Shown: positions 11,540-21,510 of the stretch, piece after piece
Layout of the letters: each line of letters starts with the position of its first letter
Position numbering within the stretch: the first letter of the stretch is position 1
NCBI RefSeq assembly: GCF_905171775.1
Contig: NC_053499.1
Coordinates: 80,754,315 to 80,818,314, forward strand
From: Rana temporaria
Taxonomy: Eukaryota > Chordata > Amphibia > Anura > Ranidae
DNA: 64,000 nucleotides
Direction: 5' to 3'
Translations under genes and position numbers: made by a program
The notes under the pieces: generated by a model
The model's database searches: none
Told to the model about the DNA's origin: nothing
Seen by the model: only the letters and a program-made list of their open reading frames with translations

Positions 11540-12330
11540 GGCCTTCAAAAATTTGATTGGTAGTCAGAAAATTATATGTGTAATTTTATCCTGCTAGAAT
11601 GCCTGGAGGTGCTATTTGGATGTTGGGCCTCTGTATATGGCCAGGCTGTGTAAACGTCTCACACATGTGGTATCGCCATACTCAGGAGGAGTAGCAGAAT
11701 GTATTTTGGGGTGTCATTTTTGCTATGTACATGCAGTGTGTTGGAAACATCCTATAAATGGGCAACTTTGTGTTAAAAAAATGCGTTTTCATTTTTTTCC
11801 CACGTTTTCTGAAACCTTTTGGAAAAAAATGAACTGTTCAAAAGACTCATTATGCCTCAGATTATACGTTGGGGTGTTAGCTTTCCAAAATGGGGTCATT
11901 TTGTGGGTGTTTCCATTGTCCTGGTGCTCCAGGGCCTTCAAAATTGAGATAGGTCATCATGAAATTATATGTGTAATTTTGCTCCTAAAATGCCTGGAGG
12001 TGCTACTTGGATGTTGGGCCTCTGTATGAGGTCAGGCTGTGTAAAAGTCTCACACATGTGGTATTGCCATACTCAGGAGGAGTAGCAGAATGTATTTTTG
12101 GGTGTATTTGCAAATATGCATATGCTGTGTTCAAGAAATAACCTATCAATACAATAAGTTTGTGTAAAAAAATAAAAATAAAAAAAAATCTTCATTTTCC
12201 CAAGAATTGTGTGAAAAAATTACAAATTCGAAAAACTCACCATGCATCTTACTAAATACCTTGGACTGTCTACTTTCCAAAAAAGGGTCATTTTGGGGGT
12301 ATTTGTACTTTCCTGGATTGTTATTGAATC
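11540..12330 (+). repeat. ~392-bp direct duplication in the piggyBac 3' region
   Basis: The first copy begins with GGGCCTTCAAAAATTTG near 11540 and the second with GGGCCTTCAAAATTGAG near 11932. Both contain ATGCCTGGAGGTGCTA, TGTTGGGCCTCTGTAT and ATACTCAGGAGGAGTAGC. They differ by scattered substitutions. It is non-coding. Confidence 0.85.
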
Positions 12331-12925
12331 AAGAAATGAGATAAGCCTTCAGTACATCAGGTGTAATCAGATGTGATCAATTTTTAGTGATTTTCACCCT
12401 AACTTGTAGACTCTATAACTTTCACACAGACTAAATAATATACACTAATTTGGGTTATTTTTACCAAAGATATGTAGCAGTATAAATTTTGGCCCAAATT
12501 TATGAAGAAAAATTACTTTTTTGCAAAATTTTACAATATAAACTAAAAAAAAGTGTTTTTTTTTTCAAAATGTTTGCGTTTTTTCGCTTATATCGCAAAA
12601 AATAAAAAACCCAGCGGTGATTAAATACCACCAAAAGAAAGCTCTACTTGTGAGAAAAAAATGTAAAAAAATTTGGTTTGGATACAATGTAGTATGACTG
12701 AAAGCTGAAAATTGGTCTGGGCAGGAAGGTGTTTTAGTGCCCTGTATGGAAGTGGTTAAAACCCACAGGGACTCTTTCTGGCCACAATAGTGATGGAAAA
12801 GTTGTTTCAAGAGGATTAACACCTGGACTGTGGCATGCCGGAGGGGGATCCATGGCAAAACTCCCATGGAAAATTATGTAGTTGACGCAGAGTCCATTTT
12901 TAATCCATAAAGGGCATAAATCAGA

Positions 12926-13192
12926 CAGGGTTAGGGTTACAGATAGGGTTAGGGTTACAGTTAGGGTTAGGGTAACAGTCTGTAACCCTAACCCTGTCTG
13001 TAACCCTAACCCTAACCCAATATGTAACCCTAACCCTATCCATGTCTGTAACCCTAACCCTATCTGTAACCCTAACCCTAACCCTAACCATGTCTGTAAC
13101 CCTAACCCTATCTGTAACCCTAACCCTGTCTGTAACTTACAGACAGGGTTAGGGTTACAGATAGGGTTAGGGTTACAGACAGGGTTAGGTTT
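12926..13192. repeat. Interstitial telomere-like repeats in both orientations
   Basis: An 18-bp type unit built from two TTAGGG hexamers plus an ACAGAT/ACAGAC spacer runs G-rich at 12926-12980. It switches to CCCTAA orientation at about 12983-13135, then back to G-rich at 13137-13190. The runs meet head to head at CAGTCTGTAACCC and TGTAACTTACAGACAGGG. The repeats are variants, not pure vertebrate telomere. The long open frames through the block on both strands are composition artefacts. Confidence 0.9.
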
Positions 13193-13297
13193 CACAGTGA
13201 CAGACCAAACTCTGACAGACCAAACTCCCCGTTTAATGCACCACAAAACAACCGCAAAACAACCGCAAACAGTCCATTTGCACAACTGCAAACTCCC

Positions 13298-13785
13298 CAT
13301 TTACACAAGATTGGATACCAAGCTAGCCATGTCCCGTTCCTTGTCCTCACTGATGTCATTGCATGTCTCTTCCTTCACCCAGCCACGTACAACACCAAGG
13401 GTCCCTGAAAGCTGACAACAAGCCCCCTGGGACGCCTGCTGTGGGTGGTCTTCCACCCCCTCAAAGCCACCTTCCTCCTCTGACTCCTCTTCTTCAGACT
13501 CCTCTCTCCAGGTCCAGCAATCGACGCCGACAAGGCTGCTTCTGGTGGTGATGGTGACCACAACTCTTCCTCTTCATGCTCATCTACAGCCTGATCCAGC
13601 GCTCTTCGCAGGGAATGCTCCAGAAAAAACGCATATGGGATGAGGTCAATGATGTTGCCTTGGATTTGACTGACCAGGTTTGTCACCTCCGCAAAAGTAT
13701 GCATGAGCCTATAGCCATTTTGCATGAGCGTTCAGTAACGCACCCAAAAACCCCAGCTCAACAGAGGCTGTGCTCTTTTTTTTAA
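13298..13785 (-). pseudogene. hAT transposase fragment (second copy of an internal segment)
   Basis: On the minus strand this reads LMHTFAEVTNLVS, then DQAVDEHEEEELWSPSPPE and an acidic Glu-rich linker. It is clearly homologous to 15990-16470 of hAT-1 (LMHSFEEVTNLVS, DQAIDEHEEEELWSPSPPE) in the same orientation. Only the middle of the transposase is present, with frame changes. It ends in a T-run at 13776-13783. It may belong to another copy of the hAT-1 family. Confidence 0.8.
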
Positions 13786-13792
13786 ATTAACA

Positions 13793-13905
13793 AAAATCTG
13801 TTCTTAACAGTCATCTCTGTTTTGTCCCCTATCAGCGGCCGGTGTATCGAATAGATTTTAGGAACCGGGAGATGGAAAAAGATGCTTGGTCGGTCCTCTT
13901 ACTTC
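13793..13905 (+). pseudogene. U2 snRNA-like segment 1
   Basis: The segment has the order of U2 snRNA blocks: AATCTGTTCTTA, a stem IIa-like TTTGTCCCCTATCAG, then ATAGATTTTAGGAACCGGGA (U2 has ATGGATTTTTGGAACTGGGA), GATGG and GCTTGGTCGGTCC. The match covers the Sm-site region and the start of stem III but is scattered with substitutions. It lacks the 5' branch-site-pairing block. It is not a functional gene as it stands. Confidence 0.7.
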
Positions 13906-13969
13906 CATTATGGGGCACTGCGCGTGCGCCATGTAATGTACTGTGCAATCCCAATATGAGTGGTATGTT

Positions 13970-14042
13970 AAGTAGTACTATTCTTATCAGTTTAATCCCT
14001 GTTACGTCCCCTATCAGGGGACGTGTATGTAAAAGAATTTAG
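13970..14042 (+). pseudogene. U2 snRNA-like segment 2
   Basis: AGTAGTA, the branch-point-pairing heptamer of U2, is followed by CTATTCTTATCAGTTTAAT, CTGTTACGTCCCCTATCAGG, GGACGTGTAT and AAAAGAATTT. This matches U2 from the branch-site region through stem II. It breaks down before the Sm site. It lies in the same orientation as segment 1, about 65 bp downstream, so the two are separate partial copies or one duplicated copy. Confidence 0.75.
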
Positions 14043-14208
14043 ACAACCGCAAAGAGTTGTCAATAGTTGACACACTCATGACATAATTTTATTCCTCTAT
14101 GCGTCAATCTTGGTGTAGTGATGACTGTGCTTGTGTGCACGTTTGGGAGATTGCAGGCGATGGGGGTTTTTCAAAGCCTATGGTCGTGCTGAGGTAGTTC
14201 AGTGACAG

Positions 14209-14741
14209 TTAAAGTGGAGTTCCACCCATAAATATAACATTACATCAGTAGTTTTAAAAAAATGTCATTAGTCCTTTACGAATTTTTTTTTTTTAGATGC
14301 CTTCAAAGTGTTATTGCTAGGCAGAATAGTTAATCTTCCCACTTCCTGCATCTAGGTGCTTAATGCTTCCTAACCTACACCGCACAGACTCCTGGGAATG
14401 TAGTGGGTGTAATTTTCCAGGAGTCTGTGCATTCCCCAGTCTCAAAGAATCATGTGACTTGGACAGCACAGGTGCTGAAACCTGATCTGACACTGCTTGT
14501 GCAGCACTGAGCATGTGCGAGATTTGCAAGGCTGAAATCCAGGAAGTCATACAGTCTGGCTTCATGATGCACACACTTAAGATGGCCCCTGTCAATTTCT
14601 ATTTTATAAAGTGTCTAAATGCTGTAACAACCTAACAAAACGGACCATTTACAGACTAACTTTACTAGAATACATTAAGCTTGTGTATTACAGGGGTATT
14701 TATATTTAAAAAGTGAAATTGTGGCCGGAACTCCGCTTTAA
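14209..14741. mobile_element. TTAA-flanked MITE (AAAGTGGAGTTCC ends)
   Basis: TTAA at 14209-14212 and at 14738-14741 bound ends AAGTGGAGTTCCACCC and, on the other strand, AAGCGGAGTTCCGGCC. The TTAA duplication points to piggyBac-type mobilisation. The 533-bp body is AT-rich and non-coding. It is inserted in DNA next to the hAT-1 3' side. Confidence 0.85.
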
Positions 14742-15303
14742 GTGACCCAGAAAACAATGATTCTGCAGTGTGGGCCCATTGTTGGCCTAGTAGGCTTTAA
14801 TGATCACCCTAGATGATCACAAAGAAATTAATGTTTTTTTCTATGCAAAATTATCCAGCTGATCGCTTTTGGTCTGTTCAAAATGAAGCAATGACCTTAT
14901 CTGGGGTGTACGTGCCAACATTGCCATTGCCAACACGCTCATAGAGGTGGTTGCTTCATTGTGATACGTAAGCCCCTTCACCACAACAAGGTAACGATCA
15001 CGAAGGGGAATTGACACATGTATGTGCCTTTTTTTGGGGTTTTGTTTTTGCATCCACAGTGCAGCACCAGAGGCCAGAAATATTAGGCATGTACACATGC
15101 CTGAAAAAGTAGATATTATTGCAGATGCTGCTGTAGCAGCGGCCCGAAAAATTGATGTTTTCCAGGTAGAAAGTGCACTAAAACATTGCGGCTTGAACCC
15201 TAGTTGGTGGCAGATAAGTCACGCAAGTCATCCGGCATGCAGAGATAAAATACAGCAGCGTGTGGACCATTTTTAGCCCAAGGCAGCTCATCTCATCAGG
15301 CCT
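14742..15303. other. Gene-free DNA next to hAT-1, probably its 3' non-coding part
   Basis: I see no gene or clear repeat. The stretch sits immediately 3' of the hAT-1 stop codon on the minus strand, so I infer it is that element's 3' non-coding region. No terminal inverted repeat of the hAT type is visible, so the end of hAT-1 was not located. Confidence 0.4.
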
Positions 15304-16637
15304 TTAGTCAAATGTATCGCCCACTGTCAGTCCCTTCGGGGTCCATGCCTCATTCATCTTAATAAAGGTGAGGTAATCTAGACTTTTTTGACCTAGGCGA
15401 CTTCTCTTCTCAGTGACAATACCTCCTGCTGCACTGAAGGTCCTTTCTGAAAGGACATTTGAAGCGGGGCAGGCCAGAAGTTCTATCGCAAATTGGGATA
15501 GCTCAGGCCACAGGTCAAGCCTGCACACCCAGTAGTCAAGGGGTTCATCGCTCCTCAGAGTGCCAATATCTGCAGTTAAGGTGAGGTAGTCTGCTACCTG
15601 TCGGTCGAGTCATTCTCTGAGGGTGGACCCTGAAGGGCTGTGGCGATGCCTAGGACTTAAAAAGCTCTGCATGTCCTCCATCAACAACACATCTGTATAA
15701 GGTGTCCTGTTCTTGCCGGCGTGGTCGTGGTAGGAGGGGGATTACTTTCACCTCTTCCACTGTTAGATTCCTGTTGTGCTGTGACATCACCCTTGTATGC
15801 TGTGTAAAGCATACTTTTAATTTATTTTGGAACTGCTGCATCCTTTCCGACTTCCGGTAATTTGGTAACATTTCAGGCACTTTCTGCTTATACCGGGGGT
15901 CTAGTAGCGTGGCCACCCAGTACAGGTCGTTCTCCTTCAGCCTTTTTATACGAGGGTCCCTCAACAGGCACGACAGCATGAAAGACCCCATTTGCACAAG
16001 GTTGCATGCCGAGCTACTCATGTCCCGTTCCTCGTCCTCACTGATCTCACTGAAGGTCAGTTCTTCCCCCAAGCCACGCACAACACCACGGGTACCAGAT
16101 AGGTGACAACGAGCACCCTGGGATGCCTGCTGTGGTTGGTCTTCCTCCTCCTCCTCAAAGCCACTTTCCTCCTCTGACTCCTCTTCCTCACACTCCTCTT
16201 CCAGCATTGCTGCAGGTCCAGCAAGCGATGCCGATAAGGCTGTTTCTGGTGGTGATGGTGACCACAACTCTTCCTCTTCATGCTCATCTATGGCCTGATC
16301 CAGCACTCTTCGCAGGGCACGTTCCAGGAAGAAAACAAATGGGATGATGTCGCTGATGGTGCCCAGGGCGACTGACTAGGTTTGTCACCTCCTCAAAAGA
16401 ATGCATGAGACAACAGGCATTGCGCATGAGCGTCCAGTAACGTGGCAACAAAATTCCTAGCTGCGCAGAGGCTGTCCTAGCACCCCGGTCATACAAATAC
16501 TTGTTGACGGCTTTTTCTTGTTGGAGCAGGCGGTCGAACAGTAGGAGTGTTGAATTCCAACGTGTTGGGCTGTCGCAAATCAAGCGCCGCACTGGCATGT
16601 TGTTTCGCCACTGGATATCTGAAAAGTGCGCCATGGC
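15304..16637 (-). pseudogene. hAT-1 transposase, C-terminal half (hATC dimerisation domain)
   Basis: Minus-strand coding remains. Around 16284-16634 the frame reads LICDSPTRWNSTL...FEEVTNLVS. At about 15650-16306 come the acidic linker and RLKENDLYWVATLLDPRYKQK. At 15304-15580 lies the hATC block LLACPASNVLSERTFSAAGG with DYLTFIKMNEAW near the stop. Frames change between blocks, and a TGA (RE*LDRQVADYL) lies upstream of hATC. The N-terminal half continues at 20015-21232 beyond a LINE insertion. The LINE duplicated 17 bp (16621-16637) of this gene. Confidence 0.9.
16621..16637. repeat. Target-site duplication, left copy, of LINE-1
   Basis: GAAAAGTGCGCCATGGC here is identical to 20015-20031. 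The two copies flank the LINE and join the split hAT-1 coding sequence, which reads across as the FRRSY...AMAHF region. Confidence 0.95.
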
Positions 16638-17056
16638 ATTTGGGCGTGACCGGATGTAGGAGAGTATGGTGGAGTGAGTGAGTGAGTGAGCTCGTCCATC
16701 TCTCTGCTCTCCCTCCCCGTTGCTTCAATTTGCCTCTGCCTGGAAGCATAAGCCATCAGCCATAAGCCATCAGCAACATACACAAGACCCGATCCGAGTG
16801 AAGCCTTACCTGGGGATTGAGGTTGTGCCAGGGTTCGGTGCGCCTCGGTGTGTTCCCGTGTGCCACCGATTCCCCCCCCCCCCCCGAGTGCTGCTCCTTC
16901 CTTTTGTTTTTTCTCCCCCTGTCCCGGTACGGCTGCGCCCCCTCCTCCCGGGGAGACGTCCGTGGGCTGACCGCGAGGAGGTACAGCGGGACCCAGACTG
17001 CGATACGGAGGGAGCCCTGGCTGGAAGTACCATGCCGCACGGAGCTGCCCGGAAAA

Positions 17057-17066
17057 TCTCGCGAGA
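17057..17066 (+). promoter_or_regulatory. TCTCGCGAGA palindrome in the LINE-1 leader
   Basis: A perfect TCTCGCGAGA lies 0.7 kb upstream of ORF1 and is followed by a near copy, ACCGCGAGATCTCGG. This palindrome is a known vertebrate core-promoter element (BANP-bound CGCG element), usually found in CpG-rich promoters, and the leader around it is CpG-rich. I infer a role in LINE transcription. Confidence 0.5.
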
Positions 17067-17738
17067 TCTCGGGAGACCGCGAGATCTCGGGCTGTGTGCT
17101 GGCCCTCGCTCCTCTCCCCGTGTATTACCATTGGAACTGTGCTCTGACGAACAGGGGATAGTGAGGAGGTCTGGCAGATCAATTGATCCACTAGCTGTTC
17201 CCTAACAATAGCTGCGGCTTTAGGAGTTTCTTCCTTTGTTTTGTTGGGGCTTAAAGCTTGCTCTCCCCCCCCTCTGTTGCTTCTGCTGTCAGTCTATTAT
17301 TGATCTATTATTCATACCTCTCTGATTATGATTATGATTATGATTTGGCAGTAAAGGGGAAAAAAAAAAGGGAAAAAATATATAGATAAATAAGGGGGTT
17401 TGGGCTTTACTCATCGGTTTTATTGGCTCTGTAGCTAAGGACTGATTACCCAGTAAAATACAGCATTTCTTTTTGCCTACTATTCTCCTCGCCCTAAGGG
17501 GGGGGGGGTGTGATAAGGACTGCAAATTGCCCCTTAACCTCGCCTGCACTACTCCTTGCACCCCTGCAGGTTTTGTTTGATTTCCCACATAGCGGCGGAA
17601 GACTTGCGCTACTGTTGGGTCTAACCTAAGGAGGGGAGAGGAGAGAAGGGAAAAGAAAAAACTAGAGACACAACATGACAAATACAGCAAACACAGCTAA
17701 GAAACGGGGGGCTTGAGGACCAACAGCTCCAGGACGGG

Positions 17739-18825
17739 ATGTCAACTACCAGATCTGCTAAGAGCAACCAGGCAGCAGCAGTTATTTGCACACACAGTGT
17801 CCAACTCACCAGCAAAAGGTCAGTTTCCCTCAGCTACATCACAGGCCAAGTCACAGACGGGATCTGCGTCTGATAGAAGAAGTCAGGGCCCAGCAGCTGT
17901 AAAATTAACCAGTACATCTAGCACAGCCAGTGCATCAAGCGTCAAAAATGTGAGTACTAAAGGGCCGGGGGAAGAAATCTGTGGAACTGTAATTTCATCT
18001 GCAAACCCGGTAATACCTGCTATGCCTGCGCCTTCAGTAGCCACAGAGGAGGAACCCACATTAAGGGATGTGTTATGTGCAGTTAACTTGTGCAAGGACT
18101 ACATAGTCAATTTTGATAACCAGCTAATAAGTCTTAAAGAGGAACTGTTGACTATGAATCAAGAGCTGCAAAGGACTGTGGTAAGGACGAACGAACTGGA
18201 GGAAAGATTAAGTGCAGTAGAAGATGCCTTGTATCCCATTCAGGCTGAACTCAGGGGGCTTCAGGAGCAAACAGGCCTCCAAGCAATTAAATTAGACATA
18301 ATGGAAAATAGGCTCCGTAGGAACAACGTGAGAGTGATAGGCCTCCCTGAGCGTTGCGAAGGCCCAAATCCCATAGTTTTTATGGAGGGATGGTGCAGGG
18401 AAATCTTTGGTGCTAGTACTTTATCATCGTTTTTTTCTATAGAGAGGGCCCACAGGGTTCCCTTTAAAGCACCTCAGCAAGGGGGGTTCCCCAGGCCCAT
18501 GCTACTGAAGCTTCTCAACTATAACGATAAAATGACTATGCTTCAAAAAGCTCGAGAGCTAGGAGACATCACATATAATGGAGTAAGGGTCTCAATATAT
18601 CCTGATTTTTCCCCTGAACTACAGAAGCGCAGAGCTGCGTTCATTTCTATCAAACAGACTTTACAAAAATATAAGGTCACATATGCTCTTTTGTATCCGG
18701 CCCGACTGAGGGTAACAGCTCGGGGTAGGACTTTCTTTTTGATGCTCCAGAGGAGGTGGCAAGATGGCTGGAAGACAAGAAAACAGAACTATAGCTTTTT
18801 AGAGACAGTGAGGCCTAGTATATAA
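17739..18825 (+). pseudogene. LINE-1 ORF1 protein (coiled coil + RRM + C-terminal domain)
   Basis: The start chosen is ATG 17739, giving MSTTRSAKSNQAAA, which resembles the ORF1 start MSTRRQTAQKQAGA of the second LINE at 57019. That frame closes after about 45 codons. The main open frame, from 17713 by a non-ATG codon to TAA/stop 18825, is in another register, so one frameshift separates start and body. The body has a Ser/Thr-rich N-terminus, a coiled coil around residues 135-200 (LKEELLTMNQELQ, LEERLSAVEDALY), an RRM starting at NNVRVIGLPE, and a basic C-terminal domain. ORF1p is the nucleic-acid chaperone of L1-like elements. Confidence 0.75.
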
Positions 18826-18829
18826 TTTT

Positions 18830-19037
18830 TTGGATTGTTCTGTCCCCACCTCCCTTTTTTTTCCCTCATATTACATTTTTTATTCGGTCTGTTTTTTTTT
18901 TTTTTGTCCCCCCCCCCCTTTTTCTTTTTTTTTTTTCCCCTTTTGTTTTTGGCTTTACTTTTTCCATCTTTTTCTTCCTTCCTCTCCAGTACGTGGGGAG
19001 GGAAGGGAAAGAGAGGAGGGAGAAAGGGAAAAGGGGG

Positions 19038-19076
<39 letters not shown>

Positions 19077-19180
19077 TGTGTGGGAGGGGGCCTTTCCTCC
19101 CCCCCATTTCCCCCCCTTTTTTTTTTTTTTTTCCTTCTTCTTCTTTTGTTTTTTGGTGTCTTTTGTGGTGCCTTTTTTGT
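18830..19180 (+). repeat. Long polypyrimidine tract after LINE-1 ORF1
   Basis: T- and C-homopolymers alternate with GGGAGGGAAGGG-type purine blocks and a short TA run (19039-19068). A similar T-rich region follows ORF1 of the other L1-like LINE (58600-59480). Apparent frames (poly-Phe/Lys) are artefacts. Confidence 0.8.
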
Positions 19181-20014
19181 GGTGTTTAATAATGTGGTGT
19201 TTAATAATGTTTTACATGAAGGAAGGTTCACCAAATAGTTTACAATGTAGCCCAGTTTTAGGGCATAAGCACTAGGTGGTTGGTTTACCGGGAGGGGAGT
19301 GACTCCCTTCCCTCCACCACCCCCCTTTTTTTTTTCCTTCCTTTTTTTTTTTTTTAGAAGTGGAATGGGAATAGAGAAACACATATATGCAACGGCACTC
19401 TGGCACTTTGGTAGAAGTCTATGCAGCACTTAAGTAATAAGTAATAATATATTATTATGTTTCCTTTTTCCTTGTCAAGAATATCTTTATTAAATGCAAG
19501 AATAAATTGTACATGAAGCATACATTCGTTACAGTAATCAGGTGGTTATTATAACATAAGATTGACTAACAGTATCATCTTTCTTAAACAACAATAAACG
19601 GGAATATTTTAGCCATGTTCTGTGTACTATCGCAGGAAGAGTTTAAGTACCGTAGTTAACATAGCCAAATATGTAATCCTTACAACTTGTCCTAGTGGCT
19701 AGTGGATAATATATCAAAGATAATACGTCCTTATTTAATGTCTTTCACTTCCTAGGCAAGGAAACGACGAGGGTGGCACGCTCCTTAGGATTGGGGGAGG
19801 AAGGGGAGGGTGACACAAGGGAATAGATACAGGGATGAAGAGTTGAAGGAAGTCAGTTTTTCTTCTTTATTTTTTGCTAATTGCATTTGTATACTCTCTC
19901 CTTATAGTACAAGGTGGCGGTTTTCTATACTATGTTACTTTGCACCAATGTAAACTGTACCTGTCAATTACTGAATTAAGAAAAACAAATAAAAATAAAT
20001 GATTATATAAAAAA

Positions 20015-21232
20015 GAAAAGTGCGCCATGGCTGTGTAGGAACGCCTGAAATGGCCACACACCTTCCTGGCCTGCTTGAGGACGTCCTGTAAGTCTGGGTA
20101 CTTATGCACAAAGCGTTGTACAATCAGATTCATCACATGTGCCATGCAGGGACATTTGTCAACTTGCTCAAATTCAATGCCGCCAACAAATTGCTTCCGT
20201 TGTCACACACCACTTTGCCGATCTCCAGTTGGTGCGGAGTCAGCCACTGAACCACCTGTGAGTTCAGGGCGGACAGGAGTGCTGGTCCAGTGTGACTCTC
20301 TGCTTTCAGGCAAGTCAACCCCAAGACAGCGTGACACTGTCGTATCCAGGATGTGGAATAGCCCCTGGGGAGCTGGGGGGTGCAGTTGATGTGGAGCAAG
20401 ACGCAGCAGCAGAAGAGGACTCAGCCAAGGAGGTTATCGAAGAGGATGGAGTAGGAGTAGTAGAGGAGGTGGCAGCAGACCTGCCTGCAAGTCGTGGCGG
20501 TGTCACTAACTCCTCTGCAGAGCCACGCATTACATGCTTGGCAGTCGTCAGCAGGTTTACCCAATGCGCAGTGTAGGTGATATACCTGCCCTGACCGTGC
20601 TTTGCAGACCAGGTATCAGTGGTCAGATGGACCCTTTCCCCAACACTGTGTGCCAGGGATGCCATGACTTCCTTTTGCACAATAGAGTACAGGTTGGGGA
20701 TTGCCTTTTGTGAAATGAAATTTCGGCCGGGTACCATCCACTGCGGTGTCCCAATAGCTACACATTTTTTGAAGGCCTCAGAATCCACCAGCTTGTATGG
20801 TAAAAGCTGGTGGGCTAAGAGTTCCGACAAGCCAGCTGTCAGACGCCGGACAAGGGAGTGACTCTGTGACATTGGCTTCTTACGCTCAAACATGTCCTTG
20901 ACAGACACCTGACTGTGGGCAGATGAGCAGGAACTGCTCAAGGTGAGAGTGGCGGATGGTTGAGAGGGGGCAAGGAGGACAGCAGTGGTTGACATGGCTG
21001 AAGATGCTGAACCAGGAGGAGGATGGTGGCTTTGAGCTTGTGTGCTGCTTGTACTCATCATCATGTGTTGATCCTATAGGTGTTTGTGATGTGCGATCAT
21101 GTGCCTTCGCAAAGCAGTTGTACCTAGGTGGGTGTTGGATTTCCCACGACTCAGTTTCTTTTTGCACAGGTTGCAAAATGGCATCGCTGTTATCATCGCT
21201 GACACACAAAAAAAATGCCACACTGCTGAGTA
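20015..21232 (-). pseudogene. hAT-1 transposase, N-terminal half (BED finger + catalytic core)
   Basis: Minus strand. A BED zinc finger lies at about 21075-21190 (CNLCKKKLSRGKSNTHLG...RRHM..HH). Next comes LLPYKLVDSEAFKK and a catalytic Asp in HLTTDTWSAKHGQGRY (about 20620). The second Asp lies in VVCDNGSNLLAAL (about 20190), followed by MNLIVQRF and FRRSY near 20060. Frame changes occur near 20318 and 20145 and near the N-terminus. The protein is cut at the 5' side by hAT-2 starting at 21233, and on the 3' side by LINE-1, after which it continues at 16637. Confidence 0.9.
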
Positions 21233-21365
21233 GGGATGAGCTTTGTGTTCGACTCGAACATCGTCTGTTTGTACGTTCAACGAATTTCGAACAAAACGGG
21301 TCATTCGTGCCAAATTCGAGCGGAGCGTGTCGGCCCATAATTCACTGCGGCGTTGCGCGCTGATG

Positions 21366-21510
21366 ATTGGTCAAGCATGCACCATGACCCTGCATGCTTG
21401 GCCAATCACAAGGCACAAAAAAGGAAGAACAATAATTGGCCAAAGCCAGGGTGGCTTTGGCCAATTATGGCTCAGGGGATTTAGTACACGTCCCACACTA
21501 TATAAGGCCG
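21366..21510 (+). promoter_or_regulatory. hAT-2 promoter: CCAAT boxes and TATA box
   Basis: CCAAT motifs occur in either orientation at 21366, 21402, 21435 and 21461. The last two lie in a perfect 15-bp inverted repeat (AATTGGCCAAAGCCA, 3-base loop, 21434-21466). A TATA box TATATAAG lies at 21499-21506. hAT-3 has the same order, with ATTGG at 36183 and TATATC near 36224. This should be the transposase promoter, now about 9.3 kb from the coding region because of insertions. Confidence 0.65.

Larger units (their letters stand above)
7023..12759 (+). mobile_element. Full-length piggyBac element with TTAA ends
   Basis: TTAA at 7023-7026 and at 12756-12759 flank inverted ends CCACTTGCCG... and, on the other strand, CCACTTCCAT.... 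The element holds a 5' minisatellite (about 7390-7960), a broken piggyBac transposase (8061-9877), a nested Harbinger MITE (9987-10722), further minisatellites, and a roughly 392-bp direct duplication (about 11540-12330). The last 150 bp are similar to the 3' end of the non-autonomous element at 45866-46871, so the two are relatives. piggyBac elements insert at TTAA and leave it duplicated. Confidence 0.85.
16638..20014 (+). mobile_element. LINE-1: L1/Tx1-like retrotransposon with ORF1 but no ORF2
   Basis: It is bounded by a perfect 17-bp target duplication and ends in an A-rich tail with AAATAAAAATAAAT. It has a roughly 1.1-kb GC-rich 5' leader, an ORF1 (17739-18825), a long polypyrimidine stretch (18830-19180), and a 3' part. 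No endonuclease or reverse transcriptase sequence is present. At about 19460-19540 the words TCTTTATTAAATGCAAGAAT and TTGTACATG look like an L1-type 3' end in the opposite orientation, which suggests internal rearrangement during insertion or a nested fragment. It needs a helper ORF2 to move. Confidence 0.8.

Noticed and set aside
12926..13192. Chromosome end
   Set aside because: The repeats switch orientation, have fixed non-telomeric spacers, and are surrounded by transposons on both sides.
12734..13415. Long overlapping open frames on both strands (NPNP/GLGL-rich)
   Set aside because: They translate the telomere-like hexamer repeats and have no family start or domain; composition artefact.
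13793..14042. Functional U2 snRNA gene
   Set aside because: Neither segment is complete, both are substituted, and no snRNA promoter element was recognised upstream.
16720..17205. GC-rich frames on both strands in the LINE-1 leader
   Set aside because: They lie upstream of ORF1 in CpG-rich leader DNA with no conserved motif and overlap each other in several frames.
18830..19430. Open frames rich in Phe/Lys on both strands
   Set aside because: They arise from T/C homopolymers after LINE-1 ORF1. The same applies to 58524-59450.
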